From Mycobacterium sp. ITM-2016-00317 (GTDB lineage: Bacteria; Actinomycetota; Actinomycetes; Mycobacteriales; Mycobacteriaceae), in NCBI RefSeq assembly GCF_002968295.1, contig NZ_CP134399.1:2666001-2730000 (forward strand): 64,000 bases of DNA. The letters run 5' to 3'. A model generated the notes under the pieces. That model did no database searches, was not told where the DNA came from, and saw nothing but the letters and a program-made list of their open reading frames with translations. Position 1 is the first letter of the stretch. Each line of letters begins with the position of its first letter. Both the position numbers and the translations under genes were made by a program. Below, one piece after another: positions 35,520-45,242 of this stretch.

Positions 35520-36445
35520 CGACACGGTCGATGCCGGTGCCCGAGGGGCTGGCCGGGATGCGGGTGGACGCCGGGCTGGCCCGGCTGCTCGGCTTGTCCC
35601 GGACGGCGGCTGCCGCGATCGCCGAGGACGGCGGCGTCGAACTGGACGGGGCTCCGGTGGCCAAGTCCGACAAGCTGACCGCGGGCGCCTGGCTCGAGGT
35701 GCGGCTGCCCGAGGCGCCACCGCCGGTGGAGAACGTCCCCGAACAGATCGAGGGGATGACGATCCTGTACTCCGACGACGACGTCGTCGCCGTCGACAAG
35801 CCGCCCGGGGTCGCCGCGCACGCGACCGTCGGCTGGCACGGGCCGACCGTGCTGGGCGGGCTCGCCGCCGCCGGCTTCCGGATCAGCACCTCCGGCATCC
35901 ACGAGCGGCAGGGCATCGTGCACCGACTGGACGTCGGCACCTCCGGGGTGATGGTGGTGGCGCTGTCCGAGCGCGCCTACACCGTGCTCAAGCGGGCATT
36001 CAAGCAGCGCACCGTGCACAAGCGCTATCACGCTCTGGTGCAGGGCCATCCGGATCCCTCCAGCGGCACCATCGACGCCCCGATCGGTCGGCACCGCGGC
36101 CACGACTGGAAGTTCGCGGTCGTCGAGGGCGGCCGCGAGAGCGTCACCCACTACGACACGCTGGAGGCGCACCAGGCGGCCAGCCTGCTCGACATCGAGC
36201 TGGAAACCGGACGCACGCACCAGATCCGGGTGCACTTCGCCGCGCTGCACCACCCGTGTTGCGGTGACCTGACCTACGGTGCGGACCCGACGCTGGCGAA
36301 AAAGCTGGGGCTGGAACGGCAGTGGCTGCACGCGCGGTCCCTGGCGTTCGCGCATCCGGCGGACGGGCGGTGGATGGAGATCACCAGCCCGTATCCGGCG
36401 GACCTGCAGCACGCTCTCGACGTCTTGCGCCGGCACGACCTGTGA
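35516..36445 (+). CDS. rluD: RluD-type 23S rRNA pseudouridine synthase
   Basis: A 309-residue pseudouridine synthase. An N-terminal S4 domain ([20 protein letters not shown]) is followed by the RluA-family catalytic domain with Asp139 in HRLDVGTSG, plus the [13 protein letters not shown] motif. RluD-type enzymes modify helix 69 of 23S rRNA, but the exact positions in mycobacteria are not given by sequence. The ATG overlaps lspA by 4 bases (ATGA), and the next gene starts within its stop codon. lspA-rluD is the same pair as Rv1539-Rv1540. Confidence 0.93.
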   Translation: MTTRSMPVPEGLAGMRVDAGLARLLGLSRTAAAAIAEDGGVELDGAPVAKSDKLTAGAWLEVRLPEAPPPVENVPEQIEGMTILYSDDDVVAVDKPPGVAAHATVGWHGPTVLGGLAAAGFRISTSGIHERQGIVHRLDVGTSGVMVVALSERAYTVLKRAFKQRTVHKRYHALVQGHPDPSSGTIDAPIGRHRGHDWKFAVVEGGRESVTHYDTLEAHQAASLLDIELETGRTHQIRVHFAALHHPCCGDLTYGADPTLAKKLGLERQWLHARSLAFAHPADGRWMEITSPYPADLQHALDVLRRHDL

Positions 36446-37332
36446 GGTCGGGTCTGCTCTACGGAGCCGGCGCCTATGTGATGTGGGGCCTGTTCCCGGC
36501 CTTCTTCCCACTGCTCAAACCCGCAGGCGCGGTGGAGATCCTCGCCCACCGCATCATCTGGGGCTTCGCGCTGATGGTCATCGTGGTGGCGCTGGTCGGC
36601 CGGATGTCCGACCTGCGCACCATCGACCGGCGGACGTGGCTGCTGTTGATCGCCGCGGCCGGGCTGATCTCGGCGAACTGGCTGATCTACGTGTACGCGG
36701 TGAACAACGGTCACGTGGTGGACGCCGCGCTCGGGTACTTCATCAACCCGCTGGTGGCGATCGCACTCGGGGTGCTGATCTTCCGCGAGCGGCTCAACCG
36801 CTGGCAGTTCTTCGCGCTGGCGCTCGCGGTGGTGGCGGTGGTGATCCTGACCGTGCAGCTGGGGCAGCCGCCGCTGGTAGGTCTCGGCCTGGCCTTCTCG
36901 TTCGCGCTGTACGGCGCCGTGAAGAAGCTGGTCCGCGTCGATCCGCGGGTCAGCGTCGGGCTGGAGGCCGCGATCGCGGCGCCGTTCGCGATCGGGTATC
37001 TGGTGGTGCTGCAGGCCGGCGGCGGTGGCACCCTGACCGGCCACGGCGCTTCGCACGTCGTGCTGTTGATCCTGTCCGGGATGCTGACCGCGCTGCCGCT
37101 GCTGCTGTTCGCCGCGGCCGCGCAGCGGCTGGCGATGGTCACGCTGGGCCTGTTGTTCTACGTGACGCCGGTGATGCAGATGTCCTGGGGCGTGCTGGTC
37201 GGCGGCGAGCCGATGCCGCCGATGCGGTGGGTGGGCTTCGCGTTGATCTGGCTGGCGCTGCTGGTTTTCACCGCGGACGCGGTCCGGCGGGCCCGCATCG
37301 ACCGGCGGTCTTCTCAGCCGAGCCGGGTCTGA
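36442..37332 (+). CDS. rarD: EamA-family permease RarD
   Basis: A 296-residue drug/metabolite transporter of the EamA superfamily, RarD type, with ten predicted transmembrane helices. The N-terminus [20 protein letters not shown] and the [20 protein letters not shown] stretch are typical of RarD. The start is taken as GTG 36442, which overlaps the rluD stop codon (GTGA) and gives the family length; the longer upstream frame is a run of Arg/Ala with no hydrophobic character. RarD proteins are linked to chloramphenicol sensitivity in Pseudomonas, but the substrate here is unknown. It lies where M. tuberculosis has lprI-glbN. Confidence 0.88.
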   Translation: MRSGLLYGAGAYVMWGLFPAFFPLLKPAGAVEILAHRIIWGFALMVIVVALVGRMSDLRTIDRRTWLLLIAAAGLISANWLIYVYAVNNGHVVDAALGYFINPLVAIALGVLIFRERLNRWQFFALALAVVAVVILTVQLGQPPLVGLGLAFSFALYGAVKKLVRVDPRVSVGLEAAIAAPFAIGYLVVLQAGGGGTLTGHGASHVVLLILSGMLTALPLLLFAAAAQRLAMVTLGLLFYVTPVMQMSWGVLVGGEPMPPMRWVGFALIWLALLVFTADAVRRARIDRRSSQPSRV

Positions 37333-37336
37333 ATTT

Positions 37337-37378
37337 GCGAAAGTTCGCGTTGACCGTTCGGTAGCTATGTCATAACGT
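37337..37378 (+). promoter_or_regulatory. Putative autoregulatory promoter/operator of the TetR gene
   Basis: GCGAA-AG-TTCGC (37337-37348) and ACCG-TT-CGGT (37353-37362) are short inverted repeats just before TAACGT (37373-37378). This hexamer ends 6 bases before GTG 37385, so the mRNA is probably leaderless. The palindromes suit TetR autorepression. Inference. Confidence 0.4.
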
Positions 37379-37384
37379 TTGCTC

Positions 37385-38050
37385 GTGGAGTATGCCGACC
37401 CTGCCGTGCCCCCGGTGCGCAAGCGAGGCCGCCCGGTCGGGGCCGACTCCGAGCAGACCCGCCGCACCATCGTGCGCGCCGCGGGCGAACTGGTCGCCGA
37501 GCGGGGATACCACGCCGCGACGTTCCAGCAGATCGCCGCCAGAGCGGGGGTCAGCAGGCCGACGCTGCACTACTACTACGCGAGCCGCGAGCAGCTCTAC
37601 GAGGCGCTGCTCACCGACCTGCGCGACAACGTCGACGACTGCGCCGCCGAGGCGATGCCGGCGGGCACCCTGCTTACGCAGTTGGCCGCGTTCATCGCCG
37701 GGATCCAGCGGCTGGGCGCTGCCCAGCCGGCCCTGTTGAAGGTGCTCGTCACCGCCCGGATCGACCACCACCGCGGAGCGCACCGCCACGACGGCGCCGC
37801 CGCGCTGGCCGCGGCCGTGCACGCGTTCTACGACGCGGTCGTCGTCGACGCCGTCCGGCGCGGCGAGCTGCCGCCCGACACCGACGCGCACGCGGTCGCC
37901 GACCTGCTCGGCGCCCTGTTCTGGGGGCTCGGGTTCCACGCCGGGTTCATCGGCGGGCACGACCAGTCTCTCGAAATAGCCAGGCAATTGTTCAGTTGCC
38001 TCGCAAACGGGTTGCTGGATTCGCAGCAGCCTGCGCCTGTCGAGGCGTGA
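37385..38050 (+). CDS. TetR-family transcriptional regulator
   Basis: A 221-residue regulator with a typical TetR N-terminal domain (RRTIVRAAGELVAERGYHAA, then FQQIAARAGVSRPTLHYYYA) and a C-terminal ligand domain ending in FFWGLGF-like hydrophobic helices (ALFWGLGFHAGFIGGHDQSL). The GTG at 37385 was preferred over the TTG two codons upstream because it lies 6 bases after the TAACGT hexamer. It follows rarD by 52 bases on the same strand but has its own promoter. It may control rarD, itself or remote genes. No M. tuberculosis counterpart lies in this interval. Confidence 0.85.
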   Translation: MEYADPAVPPVRKRGRPVGADSEQTRRTIVRAAGELVAERGYHAATFQQIAARAGVSRPTLHYYYASREQLYEALLTDLRDNVDDCAAEAMPAGTLLTQLAAFIAGIQRLGAAQPALLKVLVTARIDHHRGAHRHDGAAALAAAVHAFYDAVVVDAVRRGELPPDTDAHAVADLLGALFWGLGFHAGFIGGHDQSLEIARQLFSCLANGLLDSQQPAPVEA

Positions 38051-38106
38051 GCAGGACGACGCGAGACACGCAGCCCGACACGCCGGGCGCTGTCGGTGGG
38101 CGGTCC

Positions 38107-38112
38107 TAGACT
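38107..38112 (+). promoter_or_regulatory. -10 hexamer TAGACT, promoter of dnaE1
   Basis: The hexamer ends 9 bases before ATG 38122, giving a leader of 0-3 bases. No ribosome-binding site is visible between them. Confidence 0.4.
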
Positions 38113-38121
38113 GACTTCCCT

Positions 38122-41100
38122 ATGAGCGGGTCATTCGTGCATCTGCACAACCACACCGAGTACTCGATGCTCGACGGCGCCGCGAAGGTCAAGCCGATGC
38201 TGGCCGAGGCGCAACGACTGGAAATGCCCGCGATCGGCATGACCGACCACGGAAACATGTTCGGCGCCAGCGAGTTCTACAACGCGGCGACCGACGTCGG
38301 CATCAAGCCGATCATCGGGATCGAGGCGTACATCGCGCCCGCCTCGCGGTTCGACACCAAGCGTGTCCTGTGGGGTGATCCGAGCCAGAAGTCCGACGAC
38401 GTCTCCGGCAGCGGGTCCTACACCCACATGACGATGGTCGCCGAGAACGCGACGGGTCTGCGCAACCTGTTCAAGCTGTCGTCGCTGGCCTCGTTCGAAG
38501 GTCAGCTCGGCAAGTGGTCGCGGATGGACGCCGAGATCATCGCCGAGCACGCCGAGGGCATCATCGCCACCACCGGCTGCCCGTCCGGGGAGGTGCAGAC
38601 CCGGCTGCGACTGGGCCATCGGCAGGAGGCCCTCGAAGCGGCGGCCAGGTGGCGGGAGATCTTCGGGCCGGAGAACTTCTTCCTCGAGTTGATGGACCAC
38701 GGCCTCGACATCGAGCGGCGCGTGCGCGAGGGTCTGCTCGAGATAGGCCAGAAGCTGGGCATCCCGCCGCTGGCCACCAACGACTGCCACTACGTCACCC
38801 GCGACGCGTCGCAGAACCACGAGGCGCTGCTGTGCATCCAGACCGGTAAGACGCTCTCGGACCCGACCCGCTTCAAGTTCGACGGCGACGGCTACTACCT
38901 GAAGTCGGCGTCCGAGATGCGCGCGCTGTGGGACGGCCAGGTGCCCGGGGCGTGCGACTCGACGCTGCTCATCGCCGAACGCGTGCAGTCCTATGCCGAC
39001 GTGTGGACGCCGCGGGACCGGATGCCGGTCTTCCCGGTCCCGGACGGGCACGACCAGGGGTCGTGGCTGCACCACGAGGTGATGGCGGGGCTGGAGCGCC
39101 GCTTTCAGAACGTCGCCGACGGATCCGTGCCCGCGGAGTACATCTCGCGCGCCGAGTACGAGATCAAGGTCATCTGCGACAAGGGTTTCCCGGCGTACTT
39201 CCTGATCGTCGCCGACCTGATCAACTACGCGAAGTCGGTCGGCATCCGGGTCGGCCCCGGCCGTGGCTCGGCCGCGGGCTCGCTGGTGGCCTACGCGATG
39301 GGCATCACCAACATCGACCCGATCCCGCACGGTCTGCTGTTCGAGCGGTTCCTGAACCCGGAGCGGCCGTCGGCCCCCGACATCGACATCGACTTCGACG
39401 ACCGCCGACGCGGCGAGATGCTGCGGTATGCGGCCAACAAGTGGGGCAGCGACCGCGTCGCCCAGGTCATCACCTTCGGCACCATCAAGACCAAGGCCGC
39501 GATCAAGGACTCGGCGCGGGTGCACTACGGGCAGCCCGGCTTCGCGATCGCCGACCGGATCACCAAGGCGCTGCCGCCGCCGATCATGGCCAAGGACATC
39601 CCGGTCTCGGGCATCACCGACCCGACCCACGAGCGGTACAAGGAGGCCGCCGAGGTCCGGGCCCTGATCGACACCGATCCCGATGTGCGCACCATCTACG
39701 AGACCGCGCGGGGCCTGGAGGGCCTGGTCCGTAACGCCGGTGTGCACGCGTGCGCGGTGATCATGAGCTCCGAACCGCTGATCGACGCGATCCCGTTGTG
39801 GCGCCGCCCGCAGGACGGCGCGGTGATCACCGGTTGGGATTACCCGTCGTGCGAGGCCATCGGCCTGCTGAAGATGGACTTCCTCGGGCTGCGGAACCTG
39901 ACGATCATCGGTGACTGCATCGAGAACATCAAGGTCAACCGCGGGGTCGACATCGACCTGGAGTCGCTGGCCCTCGACGATCCGAAGGCCTACGAACTGC
40001 TCGGCCGCGGCGACACCCTGGGGGTGTTCCAGCTCGACGGCGGGCCGATGCGCGACCTGCTGCGGCGCATGCAGCCCACCGAGTTCAACGACATCGTCGC
40101 CGTGCTGGCGCTGTACCGCCCGGGCCCGATGGGCATGAACGCCCACAACGACTACGCCGACCGCAAGAACGGCCGGCAGCCGATCAAGCCGATCCACCCC
40201 GAGCTCGAAGAGCCGCTCAAAGAGATCCTGTCCGAGACCTACGGCCTGATCGTCTACCAAGAGCAGATCATGTTCATCGCCCAGAAGGTCGCGTCCTACA
40301 CCATGGGCAAGGCCGATGCGCTGCGAAAAGCCATGGGCAAGAAGAAGCTTGAGGTGCTCGAAGCCGAGTACAAGGGCTTCCGCGAGGGCATGACCGCCAA
40401 CGGCTTCTCCGAGGCCGCGGTGAAAGCGCTGTGGGACACCATCCTTCCGTTCGCCGGCTACGCGTTCAACAAGTCGCACGCCGCGGGCTACGGGCTGGTG
40501 TCCTACTGGACGGCCTATCTCAAGGCGAACTATCCGGCCGAGTACATGGCGGGTCTGCTGACCTCGGTGGGTGACGACAAGGACAAGGCCGCGGTCTATC
40601 TCGCCGACTGCCGCAGGCTGGGCATCACGGTGTTGCCGCCGGACGTCAACGAGTCGGTGCAGAACTTCGCCTCCGTCGGCGACGACATCCGCTTCGGTCT
40701 GGGCGCGGTGCGCAACGTCGGCGCCAACGTGGTGGCCTCGCTGGTGAACACCCGCTCCGAGAAGGGCAAGTACACCGACTTCTCGGACTACCTCAACAAG
40801 ATCGACATCGCCGCCTGCAACAAAAAGGTGACGGAGTCGTTGATCAAGGCGGGCGCCTTCGACTCGCTGGGCCACCCCCGCAAGGGTCTGTTCCTGGTCC
40901 ACACCGACGCGGTCGACTCGGTGCTGGGCACCAAGAAGGCCGAGGCGATGGGTCAGTTCGACCTGTTCGGGGGCGGGGACGACGGTGCAGGCGGCGCCGA
41001 TTCGGTGTTCACCATCAAGGTGCCCGACGAGGAGTGGGAGGACAAGCACAAGCTCGCCCTGGAACGGGAGATGCTCGGCCTGTATGTGTCGGGCCACCCG

Positions 41101-41673
41101 CTCAACGGGATCGCCCATCTGCTGGCCGCGCAGGTCGACACGCAGATCCCGGCGATCCTCGACGGCGACGTGGCCAACGACACCCAGGTCCGGGTCGGCG
41201 GCATCCTCGCGTCGGTGAACCGGCGCGTCAACAAGAACGGACTACCCTGGGCCTCGGCGCAGATCGAGGACCTCACGGGCGGCATCGAGGTGCTGTTCTT
41301 CCCGCAGACCTACTCGATGTTCGGCGCCGAGATCGCCGACGACGTCGTGGTGCTGGTGGGCGCCAAGGTCGCGATTCGCGACGACCGTATCTCGCTGATC
41401 GCCAACGAGCTTGTGGTGCCCGACTTTTCGAGCGCCCAGGCGAATCGTCCGGTCGCGGTGAGCCTGCCGACACGGCAGTGCACGGTCGACAAGGTGTCCG
41501 CGCTCAAGCAGGTGCTGGCGCGACACCCCGGCACGGCACAGGTGCATCTCCGGCTGATCAGCGGTGAGCGCATCACCACGCTGGAGTTGGATCAGTCGCT
41601 GCGGGTCACCCCGTCCTCGGCGTTGATGGGCGACCTCAAGGAACTGCTCGGGCCGGGCTGCCTCGGCGGATGA
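38122..41673 (+). CDS. dnaE1: DNA polymerase III alpha subunit DnaE1 (replicative)
   Basis: The replicative polymerase, 1183 residues (M. tuberculosis DnaE1, 1184). The N-terminal PHP domain keeps its metal ligands ([13 protein letters not shown], then TDHGNMFG and later TNDCHYV), so the intrinsic 3'-5' proofreading exonuclease known for mycobacterial DnaE1 should be active. The polymerase acids are in PDIDIDFDD at about residues 418-426. Helix-hairpin-helix, beta-clamp-binding and C-terminal OB domains ([20 protein letters not shown]) follow. Nargenicin-type inhibitors act on this enzyme. No intein is present. Confidence 0.97.
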   Translation: MSGSFVHLHNHTEYSMLDGAAKVKPMLAEAQRLEMPAIGMTDHGNMFGASEFYNAATDVGIKPIIGIEAYIAPASRFDTKRVLWGDPSQKSDDVSGSGSYTHMTMVAENATGLRNLFKLSSLASFEGQLGKWSRMDAEIIAEHAEGIIATTGCPSGEVQTRLRLGHRQEALEAAARWREIFGPENFFLELMDHGLDIERRVREGLLEIGQKLGIPPLATNDCHYVTRDASQNHEALLCIQTGKTLSDPTRFKFDGDGYYLKSASEMRALWDGQVPGACDSTLLIAERVQSYADVWTPRDRMPVFPVPDGHDQGSWLHHEVMAGLERRFQNVADGSVPAEYISRAEYEIKVICDKGFPAYFLIVADLINYAKSVGIRVGPGRGSAAGSLVAYAMGITNIDPIPHGLLFERFLNPERPSAPDIDIDFDDRRRGEMLRYAANKWGSDRVAQVITFGTIKTKAAIKDSARVHYGQPGFAIADRITKALPPPIMAKDIPVSGITDPTHERYKEAAEVRALIDTDPDVRTIYETARGLEGLVRNAGVHACAVIMSSEPLIDAIPLWRRPQDGAVITGWDYPSCEAIGLLKMDFLGLRNLTIIGDCIENIKVNRGVDIDLESLALDDPKAYELLGRGDTLGVFQLDGGPMRDLLRRMQPTEFNDIVAVLALYRPGPMGMNAHNDYADRKNGRQPIKPIHPELEEPLKEILSETYGLIVYQEQIMFIAQKVASYTMGKADALRKAMGKKKLEVLEAEYKGFREGMTANGFSEAAVKALWDTILPFAGYAFNKSHAAGYGLVSYWTAYLKANYPAEYMAGLLTSVGDDKDKAAVYLADCRRLGITVLPPDVNESVQNFASVGDDIRFGLGAVRNVGANVVASLVNTRSEKGKYTDFSDYLNKIDIAACNKKVTESLIKAGAFDSLGHPRKGLFLVHTDAVDSVLGTKKAEAMGQFDLFGGGDDGAGGADSVFTIKVPDEEWEDKHKLALEREMLGLYVSGHPLNGIAHLLAAQVDTQIPAILDGDVANDTQVRVGGILASVNRRVNKNGLPWASAQIEDLTGGIEVLFFPQTYSMFGAEIADDVVVLVGAKVAIRDDRISLIANELVVPDFSSAQANRPVAVSLPTRQCTVDKVSALKQVLARHPGTAQVHLRLISGERITTLELDQSLRVTPSSALMGDLKELLGPGCLGG

Positions 41674-41690
41674 CCGCCGTCGCGGCGTAG

Positions 41691-41903
41691 CCCGGCCGAG
41701 GCCGCGCGGACGCGCTCGAAGGGGTCAGGCTGCACCGGGCCACCGCGGTGGGCCTGGTGAGCAGCGCGCTGGAGCGTGACGAGTTGTTCGCGGAACGGTC
41801 GACGCCGTCGGGGGCGCCGGACGGGTTCGGGGCCGTGCAGCGGCGGCGCTTCAATCAGGCCGAGGGGATCCGCGCCCAGCGCGACCGGCTATCGACGCAG
41901 TGA
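41691..41903 (+). pseudogene. Possible crotonase-family gene remnant
   Basis: After dnaE1 an open stretch of about 70 codons without a start reads ADALEGVRLHRATAVGLVSS, then ALERDELFAERSTPSG, and ends FNQAEGIRAQRDRLSTQ with TGA at 41901-41903. The phrase 'A.AVGLVSSALERDELFAE' resembles the C-terminal part of enoyl-CoA hydratases, and a TAG precedes it in frame. It may be the decayed end of such a gene, or chance coding-like composition. The last 15 bases overlap the convergent small membrane gene. Confidence 0.25.
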
Positions 41904-42119
41904 GCAGACCAGTCCGAGGCTCAGCCAGAGCGCGGTGGCAACGCCGGCTCCGCTGAGAACAGCCGGTGCGGCGGACGTGGTGGCGAGGCCGACCAGGACG
42001 AACACCAGGAACCCGACCAGCAGCGAGAGCACTTTGTAGGCGGGCCAGGGCACCCCTGCCACAGACAACGACGTGGCCGGACGGGCCACTACGGCTCGGA
42101 ATTGTTCGGCGGTCGTCAT
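41889..42119 (-). CDS. Small two-helix membrane protein
   Basis: A 76-residue protein with two hydrophobic helices (YKVLSLLVGFLVFVLVGLAT and AVLSGAGVATALWLSLGLVC) joined by a short Ser/Ala loop. A hydrophilic N-terminus of about 25 residues (MTTAEQFRAVVARPATSL...) faces the cytosol or outside. The ATG 42117-42119 lies 6 bases after a TATCGT hexamer on the minus strand (42126-42131). The longer frame upstream has no membrane or coding character. No family is recognised; it is divergent from ilvA. Confidence 0.6.
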   Translation of the reverse strand: MTTAEQFRAVVARPATSLSVAGVPWPAYKVLSLLVGFLVFVLVGLATTSAAPAVLSGAGVATALWLSLGLVCSLRR

Positions 42120-42125
42120 GGGATC

Positions 42126-42131
42126 ACGATA
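42126..42131 (-). promoter_or_regulatory. -10 hexamer TATCGT, leaderless promoter of the small membrane protein
   Basis: Read on the minus strand, TATCGT is followed by 6 bases and then the ATG at 42119. The remaining ilvA upstream region (42132-42228) shows no attenuator or ORF. Confidence 0.4.
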
Positions 42132-42228
42132 GCTCGTATCTGAGTTTTCGGCCAGCCGAAACATTGGTTGTGGGGTGGCGGCTTGAACGCATTTCACCCG
42201 GGGTGCGATCTGGTGGCACCATTGTCCG

Positions 42229-43518
42229 GTGTCCACTGAGCTGAGCCAGAGTCCCAGGATCGATCCGTCCGCGCCGCTGCGCGCGGCGGACATCGACGCG
42301 GCGGCGCAGCGAATTTCCGGGGTGGTGTCCAAGACCCCGCTGCAGTTGAGCGAACGGCTGTCGGCGCTGACCGGAGCCCAGGTCTATCTCAAGCGTGAGG
42401 ACCTGCAGGCGGTGCGTTCGTACAAACTGCGCGGCGCCTACAACCTGCTGATGCAGCTGAGCCCCGAGGAGAAGGCCGCCGGCGTGGTGTGCGCATCCGC
42501 CGGTAACCACGCGCAGGGCTTCGCGCTGGCCTGCCGTTCCATGGGCGTGCACGGCCGCGTCTACGTCCCGGCCAAGACGCCCAAGCAGAAGCGCAACCGG
42601 ATCCGCTACCACGGCGGTGACTTCATCGAGTTGATCGTCGGCGGCAAGACCTTCGACATGGCCGCCGAAGCAGCGCTCGAGGACGTCACCCGCACCGGGG
42701 CGACGCTGGTACCGCCGTACGACGACCTGCGCACGATGGCCGGGCAGGGCACCATCTCCGTGGAGATCCTCGACCAGCTCGGCTTCGAACCGGATCTGGT
42801 GGTGGTGCCCGTCGGCGGCGGCGGGTGCATCAGTGGGATCACCACCTACCTGGCCGAGCGCACCGCGACCACGTCGGTGCTCGGTGTCGAACCGGCCGGG
42901 GCGGCGTCGCTGGTCGCCGCGCTGGCCAAGGGGGAACCCGTCACGCTCACCGACGTCGACCAGTTCGTCGACGGGGCTGCGGTCGCCCGGGTCGGCGCGC
43001 ACCCGTTCGCGGCGTTGTCGGCCGCGGGGGACATGGTGTCGATCACGACGGTCGACGAGGGCGCGGTGTGCACCGCGATGCTCGACCTGTACCAGAACGA
43101 GGGCATCATCGCCGAGCCCGCGGGCGCGCTGTCGGTGGCCGCGCTGCTCGACGCCGACATCGAGCCGGGATCGACGGTGGTGTGCCTGATCTCCGGTGGC
43201 AACAACGACGTGTCCCGCTACGGCGAGGTCCTGGAACGCTCGCTGGTGCACCTCGGTCTGAAGCACTACTTCCTGGTTGACTTCCCGCAGGAGCCGGGCG
43301 CGCTGCGGCGGTTCCTCGACGAGGTGCTGGGGCCGAACGACGACATCACGCTGTTCGAGTACGTCAAGCGCAACAACCGCGAGACCGGTGAGGCGCTGGT
43401 CGGCATCGAGATGGCGGCCGCCTCCGATCTGGAGGGGCTGCTCGAGCGGATGGACGCCTCGGAGTGCCACATCGAGCTGCTCGAGCCCGGGTCGCCGACC
43501 TACCGCTACCTGACCTGA
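42229..43518 (+). CDS. ilvA: Threonine dehydratase (threonine ammonia-lyase)
   Basis: PLP enzyme that converts L-threonine to 2-oxobutanoate and ammonia, the committed step to isoleucine. In the 429 residues the cofactor lysine is Lys66 (VRSYKLRGAYN). The phosphate-binding glycine loop is VPVGGGGC, and the SAGNHAQGFA motif is intact. The C-terminal ~100 residues (HYFLVDFPQEPGALRRFLDE...) form a single ACT-like regulatory domain, shorter than the double domain of E. coli IlvA, so feedback control by isoleucine is likely but simpler. The GTG at 42229 was chosen as start. The 3' end overlaps treZ tail to tail by 13 bases. Confidence 0.95.
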   Translation: MSTELSQSPRIDPSAPLRAADIDAAAQRISGVVSKTPLQLSERLSALTGAQVYLKREDLQAVRSYKLRGAYNLLMQLSPEEKAAGVVCASAGNHAQGFALACRSMGVHGRVYVPAKTPKQKRNRIRYHGGDFIELIVGGKTFDMAAEAALEDVTRTGATLVPPYDDLRTMAGQGTISVEILDQLGFEPDLVVVPVGGGGCISGITTYLAERTATTSVLGVEPAGAASLVAALAKGEPVTLTDVDQFVDGAAVARVGAHPFAALSAAGDMVSITTVDEGAVCTAMLDLYQNEGIIAEPAGALSVAALLDADIEPGSTVVCLISGGNNDVSRYGEVLERSLVHLGLKHYFLVDFPQEPGALRRFLDEVLGPNDDITLFEYVKRNNRETGEALVGIEMAAASDLEGLLERMDASECHIELLEPGSPTYRYLT

Positions 43519-45242
43519 CGCCGCAGGATCGCCACGCTGTGCCCGCCGACGCGGGTGGTCTCGTCGCCGACGGTCGGTTCGTCCCACGCCAGCACCACCT
43601 CGCCGGCGACGGGCACGTCGACCGGTTCGGGGCCCAGATTGCACGCGATCGCCAGCGCGCCGCGGTGCATCACGAGCCACCGGGCGTCTTCGTCGTAGTC
43701 GACGCGGAGGTCGTCGAGCCACGGGTCGGCCATGTCCGGCTCGCTGCGGCGCAGCGCGACGAGGCCGCGGTAGAACTCCTGCAGCTTCGCGTGGTCGCCC
43801 GTGCCGATCTCCTCCCAGTTCAGCTTGGAACGCTGGAAGGTCTGCGGATCCTGCGGATCGGGAATCGCGTCGGCGTCCCAGCCGTGCTCGGCGAACTCGC
43901 GTTTGCGGCCCTCGGCGGTCGCGCGCGCCAGTTCGGGTTCGGGATGGGAGCTGAAGAACTGGAACGGTGACGACGAGCCCCACTCCTCGCCCATGAAAAG
44001 CATTGCCGTGTAGGGCGATCCGAGCACCAGCGCGGCCTTGACCGCCAGCTGGCCGGGGGTCAGGTTCTGTGAGGGCCGGTCGCCGATGGCCCGGTTGCCC
44101 ACCTGGTCGTGGGTGACGGTGTAGGCCAGCAGGCGGGTGGCCGGGATCGTCGCCGTGTCGAGCCGGCGGCCGTGTCTGCGGCCGCGGAACGACGAATAGG
44201 TCCCGGCGTGGAAGAACCCGTGCCGCAGCGTCTCTGCCAGCGTCTCGATGCTGCCGAAATCGCCGTAGTAGCCCTGTCGTTCGCCGGACACCGCGGTGTG
44301 GATCGCGTGGTGGATGTCGTCGTCCCACTGGGCGGTCAAGCCGAGCCCGCCGTCCTTGCGCGGCGTGATCAGCCGCGGGTCGTTCATGTCGCTCTCGGCG
44401 ATCAGGGACAGCGGCCGGCCCACTTCCTCTGCCAGCGCGTCGGTTTCGGTGGAGAGCTCTTCGAGAATGTGGATCGCGGTGGTGTCGACAAGCGCGTGCA
44501 CGGCGTCGAGGCGCAGCCCGTCGGCGTGGAAGTCCCGCATCCAGCGCAGCGCGCAATCCAGGATGTAGCGGCGCACCTCGTCAGCGCCGGCATCGGCGAT
44601 GTTGATCGACTCGCCCCACGGATTGGAGCCGCTGGACAGATACGGCCCGAACTGCGGCAGGTAGTTGCCCGACGGGCCGAGGTGGTTGAACACCGCGTCG
44701 ATGAGCACGCCCAGACCCCGGGCGTGGCAGGCGTCGACGAACCGGATCAGCCCGTCCGGACCGCCGTAGGCCTCGTGCACCGCGTACCAGAGCACGCCGT
44801 CGTAGCCCCAGCCGTGCGTGCCACCGAACGCGTTGACCGGCATCACCTCGACGAAGTCGACGCCGAGATCGACCAGGTGCTCCAGCTTCTCGATCGCCGA
44901 GTCGAACGTGCCGCCGGGGGTGAAGGTGCCGATGTGCAGCTCGTAGATCACCGAGCCCTCGATCGAGCGGCCCTGCCAGCCGGTGTCCGACCACGCGTCG
45001 GGCGAGGGCTGCCACAGCTGAGAGCGCTCGTGGACGCCGTCGGGCTGGCGCGGGGAGCGCGGATCGGGCAGCACCTTCGGGTCGTCGTCGAGCACGAACC
45101 CGTACCGGGCGTCGGGGGCGGCGTCGACGACGGTGCGCCACCAGCCGTTCTCATCGCGTGTCATCGGATGCAGCGTGCCGTCGACGTCGAGTCGCACCTG
45201 TTCGGGTCGCGGTGCCCATACCGCGAATTCGTGGTCAGGCAT
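43506..45242 (-). CDS. treZ: Malto-oligosyltrehalose trehalohydrolase
   Basis: Releases trehalose from maltooligosyltrehalose, the last step of the TreX-TreY-TreZ route from glycogen. The 578-residue GH13 enzyme (M. tuberculosis 580) has an N-terminal beta-sandwich (FAVWAPRPEQVRLDVDGTLH) and the catalytic barrel with Asp in ADGLRLDAVHAL, Glu in LIAESDMNDP and the THDQVGNRA motif. The start is ATG 45240-45242, which overlaps the treY stop by 8 bases; the longer in-frame extension lies entirely inside treY. It is last in the operon acyltransferase-treX-treY-treZ. Confidence 0.95.
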   Translation of the reverse strand: MPDHEFAVWAPRPEQVRLDVDGTLHPMTRDENGWWRTVVDAAPDARYGFVLDDDPKVLPDPRSPRQPDGVHERSQLWQPSPDAWSDTGWQGRSIEGSVIYELHIGTFTPGGTFDSAIEKLEHLVDLGVDFVEVMPVNAFGGTHGWGYDGVLWYAVHEAYGGPDGLIRFVDACHARGLGVLIDAVFNHLGPSGNYLPQFGPYLSSGSNPWGESINIADAGADEVRRYILDCALRWMRDFHADGLRLDAVHALVDTTAIHILEELSTETDALAEEVGRPLSLIAESDMNDPRLITPRKDGGLGLTAQWDDDIHHAIHTAVSGERQGYYGDFGSIETLAETLRHGFFHAGTYSSFRGRRHGRRLDTATIPATRLLAYTVTHDQVGNRAIGDRPSQNLTPGQLAVKAALVLGSPYTAMLFMGEEWGSSSPFQFFSSHPEPELARATAEGRKREFAEHGWDADAIPDPQDPQTFQRSKLNWEEIGTGDHAKLQEFYRGLVALRRSEPDMADPWLDDLRVDYDEDARWLVMHRGALAIACNLGPEPVDVPVAGEVVLAWDEPTVGDETTRVGGHSVAILRRQVR

